Shown here: positions 7,608 to 15,685 of the stretch, piece by piece | Numbering within the stretch: position 1 is the first letter of the stretch | How the letters are laid out: every line of letters begins with the position of its first letter | NCBI RefSeq assembly: GCF_004014875.1 | Contig: NZ_CP034929.1 | Coordinates: forward strand, 2,790,001-2,854,000 | DNA: 64,000 nt | Origin: Nocardioides yefusunii | Lineage (GTDB): Bacteria; Actinomycetota; Actinomycetes; Propionibacteriales; Nocardioidaceae | Reading direction: 5' to 3' | Made by a program: the position numbers and the translations under genes | The notes under the pieces: generated by a model | The model's database searches: none | What the model saw: only the letters and a program-made list of their open reading frames with translations | Told to the model about the DNA's origin: nothing

Positions 7608-8948
7608 TCAGAACTCCTCGTCGAGGAAGAGAACCGGGACCATCTCCCCCGCCTCCACCGACGTCACCGTGGCGTCGAGACGCACCAGGCAGTTGGCGGT
7701 GGCGAGGTCTCCGGGCTGCGGGTCGCTGCTGCCGTAGTGGCCGCGCAGCGCGGCGGCAGGCGTGGCGGAGAGGCCCTGACGGTCACTGCCCTGGACCGCA
7801 GCGACGAACTCCGTCACCCCGGCCGGGGAACGCAGGCCGTGAGTGAGGCGTGCGAGTCGGGTGGGACGTTCCACCGGCAGCGTTCCCATCAGCGTGCGCA
7901 GGACCGGGAGGACGACCGTCTGGAACGCGACGTAGGCGGCGGCCGGGTCGCCGGGCAGGCAGAGCACCGGCACCCGGTCCTCACCGACGTGGCCGAAGCC
8001 GAGGTGTCCGCCGGGCGTCATCGCGACGTCGACGAACTCGACCCCGCCGAGACCGCCGACGGAGTGGGCTCGCTCCCCCAGCGCTTCCCGAACGACGTCG
8101 AAGCCACTGCCGGCGGTTCCGCCGGTGGTCACCACGAGGTCGGCGCGGACCAGCTGGTCGCCCAACGCCTCGGTGAACGCGCGCACGTCGTCGGGGACGA
8201 TCCCGACGCGGTAGACGGTCGCGCCGGCCGTGCGGGCCGACGCGGCGAGCAGGTAGGAGTTGCCGTCGTAGACGGAGTCGTGGGTCAGCGCCGCTCCCGG
8301 CTCGCGGAGTTCGGCACCGGTGGAGATCACCACGACGCGCGGACGCGGACGCGAGCGCACCTGGGCACGACCCAGCGCCGCGAGCAGCCCCAGGTGACGC
8401 GGCCCCAGCACGGTGCCGTGCTCCAGGACGACGTCACCGGCACCCACGTCGGCGCCGGCGCGGCGCACGTTCTCGCCGGGCACACCTCCACGGGTCACGA
8501 CGACGCGGGCGACGCCGCCGTCGGTCCACGCCAGCGGCAGCACGCAGTCGGCGCCCGCCGGGACCGGGGCACCCGCACCGATCCGCAGAGCGGTGCCGGG
8601 CGAGAGCGCGAGGTGGGCGGCACGGCCGGAGACCACCTCGCCGACGACCGGCAGCTGCACCGGCTCGTCGCGGGTGGCGCCGCGGACGTCGGCGTGCCGA
8701 ACTGCGTACCCGTCGACAGCAGAGCTGTCGACGTGCGGCAGGGCCACGTCCGCGACGACGTCCTGCGCGACGGCCATGCCGAGGGCATCCATGAGGGGCA
8801 GGGGGAAGTCCGGCAGCGGCCGGACGCCCGCGACGACGCATGCCACGAAGTCGTCGACCTCGAGCTGGTCGTCGCGGGCACGGTCGTCGCGGGCGGTGGC
8901 GTGGTTCATCTCAGGTCCCATCGGTGGTGCTGGTCGGTGCTGTCGCAT
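7608..8948 (-). CDS. glp: Gephyrin-like molybdotransferase Glp / MoeA family
   Basis: 446 residues from the ATG at 8948, which follows GGGGGGAGGG. MoeA-type domains are visible: the DSSAVDGYAVR segment near residue 75, the EVVSGR and GAGAPVPAGADCVLP segments, the molybdopterin-binding-like core VVVISTGAEL...TGGTAGSGFDVV...PGDPAAAYVAFQ, and a C-terminal beta domain. MoeA inserts molybdate into molybdopterin. In Corynebacterium the paralogue Glp, encoded beside its receptor GlpR, instead links FtsZ to the divisome. The sepX/glpR neighbour favours the Glp role here, although both roles are possible. It is 25 bases downstream of the UGPase stop and thus in one operon. Confidence 0.85.
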   Translation of the reverse strand: MRQHRPAPPMGPEMNHATARDDRARDDQLEVDDFVACVVAGVRPLPDFPLPLMDALGMAVAQDVVADVALPHVDSSAVDGYAVRHADVRGATRDEPVQLPVVGEVVSGRAAHLALSPGTALRIGAGAPVPAGADCVLPLAWTDGGVARVVVTRGGVPGENVRRAGADVGAGDVVLEHGTVLGPRHLGLLAALGRAQVRSRPRPRVVVISTGAELREPGAALTHDSVYDGNSYLLAASARTAGATVYRVGIVPDDVRAFTEALGDQLVRADLVVTTGGTAGSGFDVVREALGERAHSVGGLGGVEFVDVAMTPGGHLGFGHVGEDRVPVLCLPGDPAAAYVAFQTVVLPVLRTLMGTLPVERPTRLARLTHGLRSPAGVTEFVAAVQGSDRQGLSATPAAALRGHYGSSDPQPGDLATANCLVRLDATVTSVEAGEMVPVLFLDEEF

Positions 8949-8973
8949 GACCCTCCCCCCGGTGGGCTCTGGG

Positions 8974-10410
8974 TCACTCCGAGCGGGTCGGTGCGGAGCT
9001 CTCCAGCGATGCGGTGGACTCACCCAGGACCGCGCCGGAGTCGACCCGCTGGGCCGCCGGAGCGGTGAGCGCGACGTCGCCGGTGAAGGTGACGCCGCGA
9101 CCGAAGGTGAAGTCACCGTCGATGCGTACCGAAGAAGCATCCTTCATCGAGGGTGCGCCGTCGGGGAACCGCTTGTCGAACTCGCCGACGAGCTTGTAGA
9201 AGTCGCCCTTGAGGTCGACGAACGGAACCTCGTCGCTCACCTGGTCGAGGACGAAGTCGGGCGAGATGTCGTAGACGTCCGAACGCAGGACCAGCAGGTC
9301 GTTGGTGGTCTTGACCGGGACGAACCGGTCGCGGCCGACCTCGATCGTCTGCGCGCCGTCGAAGACCTCGATCGCGGCGCCCATGGCGGTCTCGATCTGG
9401 ATCACCGACGGCGAGGACGGGTCGGCCGGGTCGACGGTCTTGACGTTGCGGATCATCGGGAGGCCGAGGATGCCCTGACGCTCGGTGAGCGTCTTCTTCA
9501 TCGCGTGCAGGTCGAACCAGAGGTTGTTGGTCGAGGTGTACTTGTGACGTGAGAGGTCGGCCAGGGCCGACTTGTCCTCGTCGAGGGTCTGCGCGGTCTC
9601 GCGCAGGACGATCCGGCCGTCGGACTTGCGACGGGCGAAGTGGCCGCCCTTGCGGTCCGACGCGGTGCGACGCACGGCCTCGATCGCGAACGGGGCGCCC
9701 GAGGTGGCGAACCAGCCGGCGACGCGGGCGTCGGGGATGGCGCCGAGGTTGTCGGAGTTGGAGACGAAGACGTACCGGTAGCCGGCCTCGATCAGGGTGT
9801 CGAGCATGCCCGATCCCTGCAGCGCGGTGTAGATGTCGCCGTGGCCCGGCGGGCACCACTCCAGCGACGGGTCCTTGGGCCAGGAGGCAGGGGTGAGGCC
9901 GTCGACGAGGAGCTTGGGCTCCTTGTTCTGCAGGAACTCCAGCGGGATGCCGTCGACGGGCAGGTCGGCGTAGCGCGCGACCGCGTCGAGGGTGTCCTGG
10001 GAGGTGCGGAACGAGTTCATGAAGACCAACGGGAGCGGCGCTTCGTACTTCTCGCGCAGCTTCAGGACCTGGCGCACGGCGATGTCGAGGAACGACAGCC
10101 CGCGGCGGACACAGAGCAGCGACTTGGCGCGGTCCATGCCCATCGACGTGCCGAGGCCGCCGTTGAGCTTGATCACGACCGTCTTGCGAACCGCGGCGAG
10201 CGCGTCCTCGTCAGAGACCTCGACGTCGGCCAGCGAAGGCATGTCGAGGGGGTCGATCGTGGACTCCGGCACCATGCCGGTCTCACCGTGCTCCAGGAGC
10301 CGGTAGTAATGGGCGAACGTCTCGACGGCGACTTCGTCGACGCCGGCCTCGCGCATCTTGTCCCGGGCGGCGGTGAGACCTGCCGCGCCGTTGCGTGCAG
10401 ATGTAGGCAT
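8974..10410 (-). CDS. UTP-glucose-1-phosphate uridylyltransferase, eukaryotic-type (UDPGP family)
   Basis: 478 residues. The nucleotide-binding signature KLNGGLGTSMGMDRAKSL lies at about 82-99, followed by FMNSFRTSQDTLDAV, FLQNKEPKLL, WCPPGHGDIYTAL and VFVSNSDNLGA. These are hallmarks of the UDPGP (plant and animal UGP) family rather than bacterial GalU. It makes UDP-glucose for envelope glycans and trehalose. It occupies the position of galU in the galU-glp-rimJ-sepX block, so functional replacement by the eukaryotic-type enzyme is implied. It is divergent from the folate gene with only 22 bases between the starts. Confidence 0.92.
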   Translation of the reverse strand: MPTSARNGAAGLTAARDKMREAGVDEVAVETFAHYYRLLEHGETGMVPESTIDPLDMPSLADVEVSDEDALAAVRKTVVIKLNGGLGTSMGMDRAKSLLCVRRGLSFLDIAVRQVLKLREKYEAPLPLVFMNSFRTSQDTLDAVARYADLPVDGIPLEFLQNKEPKLLVDGLTPASWPKDPSLEWCPPGHGDIYTALQGSGMLDTLIEAGYRYVFVSNSDNLGAIPDARVAGWFATSGAPFAIEAVRRTASDRKGGHFARRKSDGRIVLRETAQTLDEDKSALADLSRHKYTSTNNLWFDLHAMKKTLTERQGILGLPMIRNVKTVDPADPSSPSVIQIETAMGAAIEVFDGAQTIEVGRDRFVPVKTTNDLLVLRSDVYDISPDFVLDQVSDEVPFVDLKGDFYKLVGEFDKRFPDGAPSMKDASSVRIDGDFTFGRGVTFTGDVALTAPAAQRVDSGAVLGESTASLESSAPTRSE

Positions 10411-10420
10411 TGGCCGATCG

Positions 10421-10426
10421 TAGGCT
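10421..10426 (+). promoter_or_regulatory. -10 element of a probable leaderless promoter
   Basis: TAGGCT (TAnnnT) ends six bases before the ATG of the formyltetrahydrofolate cyclo-ligase gene, which would place the transcript start at the initiator codon. Confidence 0.5.
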
Positions 10427-10432
10427 GACTAC

Positions 10433-11053
10433 ATGTGTGAGCAGGAAAACGGTCCAGACCCGCGCAGCGGTGACGCCGTTGCTGAGCGCAAACGTGACCT
10501 GCGTGAACGTCTCCTGACGGCTCGCCGTCACACACCCCAGGAGGTTCTCGACGCACGCGCCGCGTCGCTGGGGGCCCACGTCCTGGCGATCCCCGAGGTG
10601 GCCTTCGCGGGCACCGTGGCGGCCTACGTCTCGATGGGCACCGAACCACCCACCGACGCCGTCCTGGCCGCGTTGCACGCCCGCGGAGCACACGTGCTGC
10701 TGCCGGTACTGCTGGGCGACAACGACCTCGACTGGGCGCCGTACGAGGGCCCCGACTCCCTGCGGGACGCCGGACGGGGCTTGCGTGAACCCGCCACAAC
10801 ACCTCTGGGAGTGGACGCCGTGGCTTCTGCTGACGTCGTGCTCGTCCCGGGCCTCGCGGTCTCGGCGGACGGGGTCCGGATGGGACGGGGCGGCGGCTCC
10901 TACGACCGCGCTCTGGCCCGGGTCGGTGAGAACGCCCTGCGGGTGCTGCTGCTGCACCCCGACGAGATCGACCAGGACGTCCCCGCCGCACCGCACGACC
11001 AGCGCGTCGACGTCGTGGTGAGCGCCGAGGGCGTCGTCCGCTTCACGGCCTGA
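10433..11053 (+). CDS. 5-formyltetrahydrofolate cyclo-ligase
   Basis: 206 residues. The enzyme converts 5-formyl-THF to 5,10-methenyl-THF with ATP, returning stored folate to one-carbon metabolism. Visible motifs are RERLLTARR at the N-terminus, YVSMGTEPPTDAVL, LVPGLAVSADGVRMGRGGGSYDRAL (the GxGGGxYD loop at about 139-149) and the Asp/His-containing C-terminus. Length is typical. M. tuberculosis has the homologue (Rv0992c) next to galU and an FmdB protein in the same arrangement. There is no Shine-Dalgarno sequence, and a -10-like hexamer lies six bases before the start. Confidence 0.92.
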   Translation: MCEQENGPDPRSGDAVAERKRDLRERLLTARRHTPQEVLDARAASLGAHVLAIPEVAFAGTVAAYVSMGTEPPTDAVLAALHARGAHVLLPVLLGDNDLDWAPYEGPDSLRDAGRGLREPATTPLGVDAVASADVVLVPGLAVSADGVRMGRGGGSYDRALARVGENALRVLLLHPDEIDQDVPAAPHDQRVDVVVSAEGVVRFTA

Positions 11054-11088
11054 ATCCAACGGCCTGAATCCAACGGTCTGAATCCAGC
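11047..11088 (+). repeat. Three tandem 14-bp units across a stop codon
   Basis: Unit GGCCTGAATCCAAC at 11047 and 11061 and a variant GGTCTGAATCCAGC at 11075. The first unit contains the TGA stop of the cyclo-ligase gene, so the later copies repeat a stop-containing end. A recent slip-duplication is the simplest origin. Confidence 0.85.
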
Positions 11089-11106
11089 GCGCGACCGCGA
11101 GTGGCG

Positions 11107-11112
11107 TAAACT
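11107..11112 (+). promoter_or_regulatory. -10 element of a probable leaderless promoter
   Basis: TAAACT ends seven bases before the GTG start of the FmdB-family gene. No ribosome-binding sequence intervenes. Confidence 0.55.
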
Positions 11113-11119
11113 CCTCGTC

Positions 11120-11317
11120 GTGCCGACCTACCAGTACGCGTGCACGGAGTGCGGTCACGCCTTCGAGCAGTTCCAGAGTTTCAGTGACGACGCCCTGACC
11201 GTCTGCCCTGAGTGCGACGGTCGCCTGCGCAAGGTGTTCAACAACGTGGGCGTCACGTTCAAGGGATCGGGCTTCTACCGCACCGATTCCCGCTCCTCGG
11301 GCAGCTCGTCGGACTGA
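11120..11317 (+). CDS. FmdB-family zinc ribbon protein
   Basis: 65 residues starting at GTG. The pattern YACTECGHAFEQFQSFSDD...CPECDGRLRKVF gives two CxxC pairs forming a zinc ribbon, followed by VGVTFKGSGFYRTD and a short Ser-rich disordered tail. The M. tuberculosis homologue at the same locus (Rv0991c) is a redox-regulated chaperone with a longer disordered tail. Here the tail is only about 12 residues, so the chaperone function should not be assumed. A strong hairpin follows the gene. Confidence 0.88.
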   Translation: MPTYQYACTECGHAFEQFQSFSDDALTVCPECDGRLRKVFNNVGVTFKGSGFYRTDSRSSGSSSD

Positions 11318-11366
11318 CGCACCCCGGACACGCTTCCCCAGAGAAGTTGTCCCTACGAATCTGATC

Positions 11367-11402
11367 GACAGCCGTCCTGCCTCCCCAGGCAGGGCGGCTG
11401 TC
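11367..11402 (+). terminator. Hairpin terminator after the FmdB gene
   Basis: A 16-bp stem with one G-T pair and a CCCC loop, starting 50 bases after the stop. The T content downstream is weak (GTCGTTCC), as is usual in actinobacteria. Confidence 0.7.
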
Positions 11403-11466
11403 GTCGTTCCTGGAGGCCGTCCACAGCCCTCGCTCCGCCTCGATGTTCGACGGCGCCGACGCCGCC

Positions 11467-11472
11467 TAGGTT
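11467..11472 (+). promoter_or_regulatory. -10 element of a probable leaderless promoter
   Basis: TAGGTT ends seven bases before the GTG at 11480, matching the arrangement at the two preceding genes. Confidence 0.5.
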
Positions 11473-11479
11473 CACCCGG

Positions 11480-12121
11480 GTGAATCCCACCCCGTCCACG
11501 TCAGTCTCCTCGGCCCGCCTGGCCCGGGCCCGCGCCCTGGCCACCTACCACCGTCGATGGATCGCGGGTGCCTGCGTGGCGGCAGCACTCTGGACAGGTC
11601 TGGGCGCCACGGCCTCGCAGGGCGAGGACGGAACGGCCGTCGTCGTCGCCGCTCAGGATCTCCCTGCTGGCACCCGTCTCGACGACGTCGACCTGGCGAG
11701 CACCCGCTTCGCGGAGGACCAGGTACCCGACGGTGCGCTCGTCCTCGACGACGTCCGGGGCCGGACGTTGGCCTCGCCGCTGCGGCGCGGGGAGCCGGTG
11801 ACGGACGCACGGCTGCTCTCCCCCGGCCTGACCGAGCACGTACCCGGACGCAGCGTCGTCCCGGTGCGGCTGGGCGACCCCGACGTGGCTGCGCTGCTGC
11901 GCGTGGGGGACGTCGTCGAACTGTGGGCGGTCGACCCGCGCGGCGTCGGTCACCGGTCCCTGAGCAGCGCCGCCCGCGTGGTGGCCGTGGTACCGGCGTC
12001 GGCACGTCGCAGTGGCGGCGACGCGGGGCCGTTGGTGGCGCTGGCGGTGGCGCCGGGCGAGGCCGGGGGCGTGGCCGCAGCGGGTGGGGACGGCTCGATC
12101 AGGGTCGTTCTCACCTCGTGA
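11480..12121 (+). CDS. SAF-domain membrane-anchored protein (CpaB/RcpC-like)
   Basis: 213 residues. There is one membrane helix near residues 28-46, then a SAF domain at about 50-115 (VVVAAQDLPAGTRLDDVDLASTRF, ending RGRTLASPLRRGEPV), then a beta-rich domain with VPVRLGDPDVAALLRVGDVVELWAVD. SAF domains of this type occur in the pilus periplasmic protein CpaB and in many actinobacterial proteins of unknown role. No pilus genes are nearby, and mycobacteria keep a similar gene close to mscL. Function unknown. Confidence 0.78.
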   Translation: MNPTPSTSVSSARLARARALATYHRRWIAGACVAAALWTGLGATASQGEDGTAVVVAAQDLPAGTRLDDVDLASTRFAEDQVPDGALVLDDVRGRTLASPLRRGEPVTDARLLSPGLTEHVPGRSVVPVRLGDPDVAALLRVGDVVELWAVDPRGVGHRSLSSAARVVAVVPASARRSGGDAGPLVALAVAPGEAGGVAAAGGDGSIRVVLTS

Positions 12122-12134
12122 TCCATGGCGTCAT

Positions 12135-12159
12135 GCACGTCTTTCGAAGAAAGACGTGC
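12135..12159. other. Hairpin upstream of mscL
   Basis: A perfect 10-bp stem (GCACGTCTTT with AAAGACGTGC) and a 5-base loop, 14 bases after the SAF gene stop and 100 bases before mscL. It could end the SAF transcript, although no T tract follows, or form part of the mscL leader. Confidence 0.5.
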
Positions 12160-12258
12160 CCCTCGCGTCATGAGGTGGTGGTTGACGCGTCAGGGAGAGG
12201 GCGGATTACCGTGGGCCGCCTGACCACCCACGGACACGACGAGTCACGGAGAGTGCAC

Positions 12259-12639
12259 ATGACCGGCTTCAAGAACTTCCTGCTGCGCGGCAACCTGATC
12301 GAGCTTGCCACCGCAGTCATCATGGCGACCGCCTTCGGCGCCGTGGTCACCGCCACCGTCACCCTGATCATGGACCTGATCGGAAAGATCGGCGGCACCC
12401 CCGACTTCTCCTCCTACAACCCCGGTGGCGTCAGCATCGGTGCCTGGCTGACCGCCCTGATCTCGTTCCTGATCATGGCTGCGGTCGTCTACTTCTTCAT
12501 CATCACGCCCTACACCAAGGCCAAGGAGAAGTACTTCCCGGCCAAGGACGAGGAGGACGCCGCCGCTCCCGAGGACATCGTCCTGCTGCAGGAGATCCGC
12601 GACCTGCTCGCCGCGAACAACTCCAAGCACCGCGCCTGA
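12259..12639 (+). CDS. mscL: Large-conductance mechanosensitive channel MscL
   Basis: 126 residues from the ATG at 12259, with GGAGAG five bases upstream. The typical N-terminal amphipathic helix and first membrane helix read MTGFKNFLLRGNLIELATAVIMATAFGAVVTATV. The second helix is LTALISFLIMAAVVYFFIITPY, and the C-terminal helix EDIVLLQEIRDLLAAN makes the cytoplasmic bundle. The homopentameric channel opens at high membrane tension to release osmolytes. It is followed by a clear hairpin terminator and is transcribed separately from the SAF gene or with it through a 137-base gap. Confidence 0.95.
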   Translation: MTGFKNFLLRGNLIELATAVIMATAFGAVVTATVTLIMDLIGKIGGTPDFSSYNPGGVSIGAWLTALISFLIMAAVVYFFIITPYTKAKEKYFPAKDEEDAAAPEDIVLLQEIRDLLAANNSKHRA

Positions 12640-12673
12640 CCCACGTCACGGCTCGTCGACGTCCGACGACGCT

Positions 12674-12707
12674 GAAGGCCCCGCACCCGATGGGTTGCGG
12701 GGCCTTC
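12674..12707 (+). terminator. Terminator hairpin of mscL
   Basis: A perfect 12-bp stem (GAAGGCCCCGCA with TGCGGGGCCTTC) and a 10-base loop, located 34 bases after the stop. Confidence 0.8.
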
Positions 12708-12725
12708 GCCGTTCCGGGGAAGGTC

Positions 12726-12953
12726 TCAGCCGTGACCGCCGTGATGCGGCGGTACCTGACTCAGCAGCCAGGCCTCGGAGGCGTTGCGGGCGGACGGACG
12801 GCTCACGCCGGGGTCACGTTCGTCGCGGGTGGTGGACGGCAGGACGTCGCCGAAGATCTCGGCGAGTCGACGCTTGCGCTGCCAGTCGCTCTCGGCCTTC
12901 GCCGAGGAGGTGGGGGCGACGCCGTCCGGGGTGGAGTCGTCGGAAGTGCTCAT
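12726..12953 (-). CDS. Small conserved actinobacterial protein, function unknown
   Basis: 75 residues from the ATG at 12953 (MSTSDDSTPDGV). The centre reads ESDWQRKRRLAEIFGDVLPSTTRDERD and the end EAWLLSQVPPHHGGHG. It is charged, lacks membrane segments and shows no recognisable fold motif. Small proteins with this WLxxQVPPHHG ending occur in other actinobacteria from memory, which is why I accept it as a gene. It lies between mscL (convergent) and the LCP gene (same strand, 69 bases upstream). Confidence 0.65.
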   Translation of the reverse strand: MSTSDDSTPDGVAPTSSAKAESDWQRKRRLAEIFGDVLPSTTRDERDPGVSRPSARNASEAWLLSQVPPHHGGHG

Positions 12954-13022
12954 GACTCCAGAGTGCCACTGCACCGGTCGTGCGAGCACGTCCGGGCGAG
13001 CCCGCCCAGTTGACGGGCTGGC

Positions 13023-14297
13023 TCAGAGGCAGAGGCCCTTCTCGGCCGCGGCAGCGATCTCGGCCTCGGTCGGGCCCTCGTCCTCGGGAGCCTTGGTGAC
13101 GTCCACGCTGGGCTCCGACGACGGCGAGGCAGAAGGCGCGGCAGACGCGGAGGCGTCCTTCTTCGGCTTCTTCTCCTTCTTCTCCCCGGCCGCGATGGCG
13201 TCGGCGGTGAACTCCTCGCCGAGGGCCTCGTCGTGCGCGATCTTGTCCCACATCTCCTGGGCCTCGGGCTTCCAGGCGACCCGGTTGGGGTTCTGGTCCC
13301 AGGCACCGTTGGGGACGGTGAGGAACTGGATCTGGTGGAGGCCGACGCTGTTGAGGCTCAGACCGAACTTGGCGAGCTCCTTGAGGTCGGCCAGACCCTC
13401 GGAGATCATCAGAGACTTCGTGGTGGCGTTGGCGAACTTGTAGACCTTGTCGAAGCGGGCCAGCGTGCCCTTGGAGACCACCTTGTTGACCAGCGAGGCC
13501 ACGAAGGTCTGCTGGCGGGTGATCCGGTCGAGGTCGCTGCCCGAGCCGATGTAGCGCAGACGGACGTAGCCCAGGGCTTCCTCGCCGTCCATGTCGCGTT
13601 CGCCCTTCGGGAAGAACTGGCCGGTCTTGGGGTCGGTGATGTCGCGCGGGACGCACATCGGGACGCCGCCGACGGCGTCGACCATGTCGACGAACCCGGC
13701 GAACTTGACCTCGATCGTCTCGTCCACGCGGACGCCGGTCGCGGCCTCGAACTGGGCGACGGTGCAGGCCGCGCCGCCGACGCTGTACGCCTCGTTCCAC
13801 TGCGCGTTGATCTTGGCCGGGACCTCGTCGTCGCTTCCGCAGGCGGGGCGGTCGACGATCGAGTCGCGCGGGATCGAGACGCCGTAGGCGCGAGTGCGGT
13901 CGGCGGAGACGTGCACGAGGATCGTCGTGTCGGAACCGTTGAGGCCCTGCTCGTCGTCGATGGCGTTCTCGCCCTCGCGGGTGTCGAGGCCCATGATGAG
14001 GACGGTCTTGGACTTGCCGTCGCCGTAGTCCTCAGGACGATCGGCGTTGTCCAGGTGTGCGAACGGGTCCGTCTTCTCGATGTTGGCCTGCAGGTGTCGG
14101 TAGGCGAAGACCACGCCGAGACCGGTGACCAGCGCGAGCACGAGCACGGTGGAGGCCAGCACGGTGAAGATGGTGCGGCTGCGCTTCGGCTTGCCGCGGC
14201 GCTTGCCGGCGACCTTGCGCTGTGCAGCGATGCGCTCGACGTCCGACGGGGCTGCTGAACCGGGCTCGACCGAGTGCCGCGGCTGCTGCTCGTCCAT
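13023..14297 (-). CDS. LytR-CpsA-Psr (LCP) family cell-wall glycopolymer ligase
   Basis: 424 residues from the ATG at 14297, with GAGGTGGG just upstream. A Lys/Arg-rich cytosolic N-terminus precedes one membrane helix at about 42-65. The extracellular LCP domain has TVLIMGLDTREGE, NGSDTTILVHVSADRTRAYGVSIPRDSIVD and the Arg-rich RLRYIGSGSDLDRITRQQTF motif that binds pyrophosphate lipids. LCP enzymes transfer teichoic acids, arabinogalactan or capsule polymers from lipid carriers to peptidoglycan. A Lys/Ala/Ser/Pro-rich tail (KKEKKPKKDASASAAPSASPSSEPS) follows the catalytic domain, and the last residues are AAAEKGLCL. Confidence 0.92.
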   Translation of the reverse strand: MDEQQPRHSVEPGSAAPSDVERIAAQRKVAGKRRGKPKRSRTIFTVLASTVLVLALVTGLGVVFAYRHLQANIEKTDPFAHLDNADRPEDYGDGKSKTVLIMGLDTREGENAIDDEQGLNGSDTTILVHVSADRTRAYGVSIPRDSIVDRPACGSDDEVPAKINAQWNEAYSVGGAACTVAQFEAATGVRVDETIEVKFAGFVDMVDAVGGVPMCVPRDITDPKTGQFFPKGERDMDGEEALGYVRLRYIGSGSDLDRITRQQTFVASLVNKVVSKGTLARFDKVYKFANATTKSLMISEGLADLKELAKFGLSLNSVGLHQIQFLTVPNGAWDQNPNRVAWKPEAQEMWDKIAHDEALGEEFTADAIAAGEKKEKKPKKDASASAAPSASPSSEPSVDVTKAPEDEGPTEAEIAAAAEKGLCL

Positions 14298-14431
14298 GCC
14301 CACCTCGTGTTCCGTGCCCGACACAGCGTCGGGACCCGCACTGAATATACGGGCCCGAGGCCAACGAACGAGCACGGACGCAGCCCCTCGGGGACGTGAT
14401 CCTCTTCCGACGAGCCGCTCCCACTGACACC

Positions 14432-15670
14432 ATGAGTCACATGACCGGAGCCGATGAGCCGCGCGTGACCCGCCTGTCCCACGACCGCGACTTCGACGTG
14501 GTCCTCCTGGGCGCGACCGGATTCACGGGGACGCTGACCGCACGGCACCTGGCCGAACACGGCCCCGCAGGGTTGCGCTGGGCCGTCGCCGGCCGCGACC
14601 CGTCACGCCTGGACCAGCTCGTGGAGTCGCTCGCCGACGCCCCCTGCCCGCCGTCGCACTGGGCGGTGGTGGAGACGCCCGAGCCGGGCGACGAGGCCCG
14701 CACCGCTCGGCTGGAGGAGCTGGTGCAGAGCACCGCAGTGCTGGTCACCACGGTCGGGCCGTACCTGGAGCTCGGCGAACCGGTGGTGAAGGCGTGCGCC
14801 ACCCACGGCACCCACTACCTCGACCTCACCGGGGAACCAGAGTTCGTGGACCGAATGTTCGACCTCTACGACGACGTGGCGCGAGCCTCGGGTGCTCGGC
14901 TGGTGCACTCGTGCGGGTTCGACTCGATCCCGCACGACCTGGGGGTGCAGTTCGTCCTCGAGAAGCTCGCTGCTGGTGGGGCTCTCACGGAGCCGGTCAC
15001 CGTGCAGGGCGTGGTGCGGACCGCCGGCACCGTCTCGGGCGGGACGTTCCACTCCGCGCTGGGCGCGTTCGCCCGTCAGAAGCAGGCACGACAGGCTGCG
15101 GACCGGCGTCGACGACGCGAGCCACGCCCGCCGGGACGCATCGTCCGGGTCGAGAACCCGCGTCCTCGACGCGACCAGGATTCAGGACTGTGGCTGGTTG
15201 CGTTGCCCACGATCGACCCGGCCGTGGTGGCCAGGAGCGCACGGGCGTTGCCTGCGTACGGCACTGACTTCACCTACGCCCACCTCGCGGGGATCCAACG
15301 GACCTCGACACTCGCCAAGGCCGGCCTCGGGCTGGGAGCTCTCGCTGTCGCCGCGCGGATCGGACCGCTCAGGAAGCTCGTGGGGTCACGGATCCCCCGT
15401 GGCAGTGGGCCGTCGGAGGAGCGTCGGGATCGGGGCTGGTTCACCGTGGACTTCACTGCCACTTCGGGCGGTCGTACCGCGAAGGCCCGCGTGAGCGGCG
15501 GCGACCCCGGCTACACCGAGACCTCGAAGATGCTGGCTGAGTCCGCCCTGTGCCTGGTGATGGACGACGTCCCCGACGTCGCCGGGCAGGTGACCACCGC
15601 GGTGGCGTTCGGGCCGTTGCTGCGGGAACGACTGGTGGCTCGGGGCATGGAGTTCATCTCGGAGACCTGA
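14432..15670 (+). CDS. Saccharopine dehydrogenase-like / trans-acting enoyl reductase family protein
   Basis: 412 residues from the ATG at 14432. An upstream ATG at 14396 and another at 14441 are possible. The Rossmann start is DFDVVLLGATGFTGTLTARHLAEH (GxTGFTG), followed by WAVAGRDPSRLDQLV, VLVTTVGPYLELGEPVVKACATHGTHYLDLTGE and HSCGFDSIPHDLGV. This matches the M. tuberculosis trans-acting enoyl reductase (Rv2953) and saccharopine-dehydrogenase-related family. It is probably an NAD(P)-dependent reductase of lipid or polyketide metabolism, but no polyketide synthase is nearby and the substrate is unknown. Confidence 0.85.
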   Translation: MSHMTGADEPRVTRLSHDRDFDVVLLGATGFTGTLTARHLAEHGPAGLRWAVAGRDPSRLDQLVESLADAPCPPSHWAVVETPEPGDEARTARLEELVQSTAVLVTTVGPYLELGEPVVKACATHGTHYLDLTGEPEFVDRMFDLYDDVARASGARLVHSCGFDSIPHDLGVQFVLEKLAAGGALTEPVTVQGVVRTAGTVSGGTFHSALGAFARQKQARQAADRRRRREPRPPGRIVRVENPRPRRDQDSGLWLVALPTIDPAVVARSARALPAYGTDFTYAHLAGIQRTSTLAKAGLGLGALAVAARIGPLRKLVGSRIPRGSGPSEERRDRGWFTVDFTATSGGRTAKARVSGGDPGYTETSKMLAESALCLVMDDVPDVAGQVTTAVAFGPLLRERLVARGMEFISET

Positions 15671-15685
15671 ACCGACCCCGGGGCC

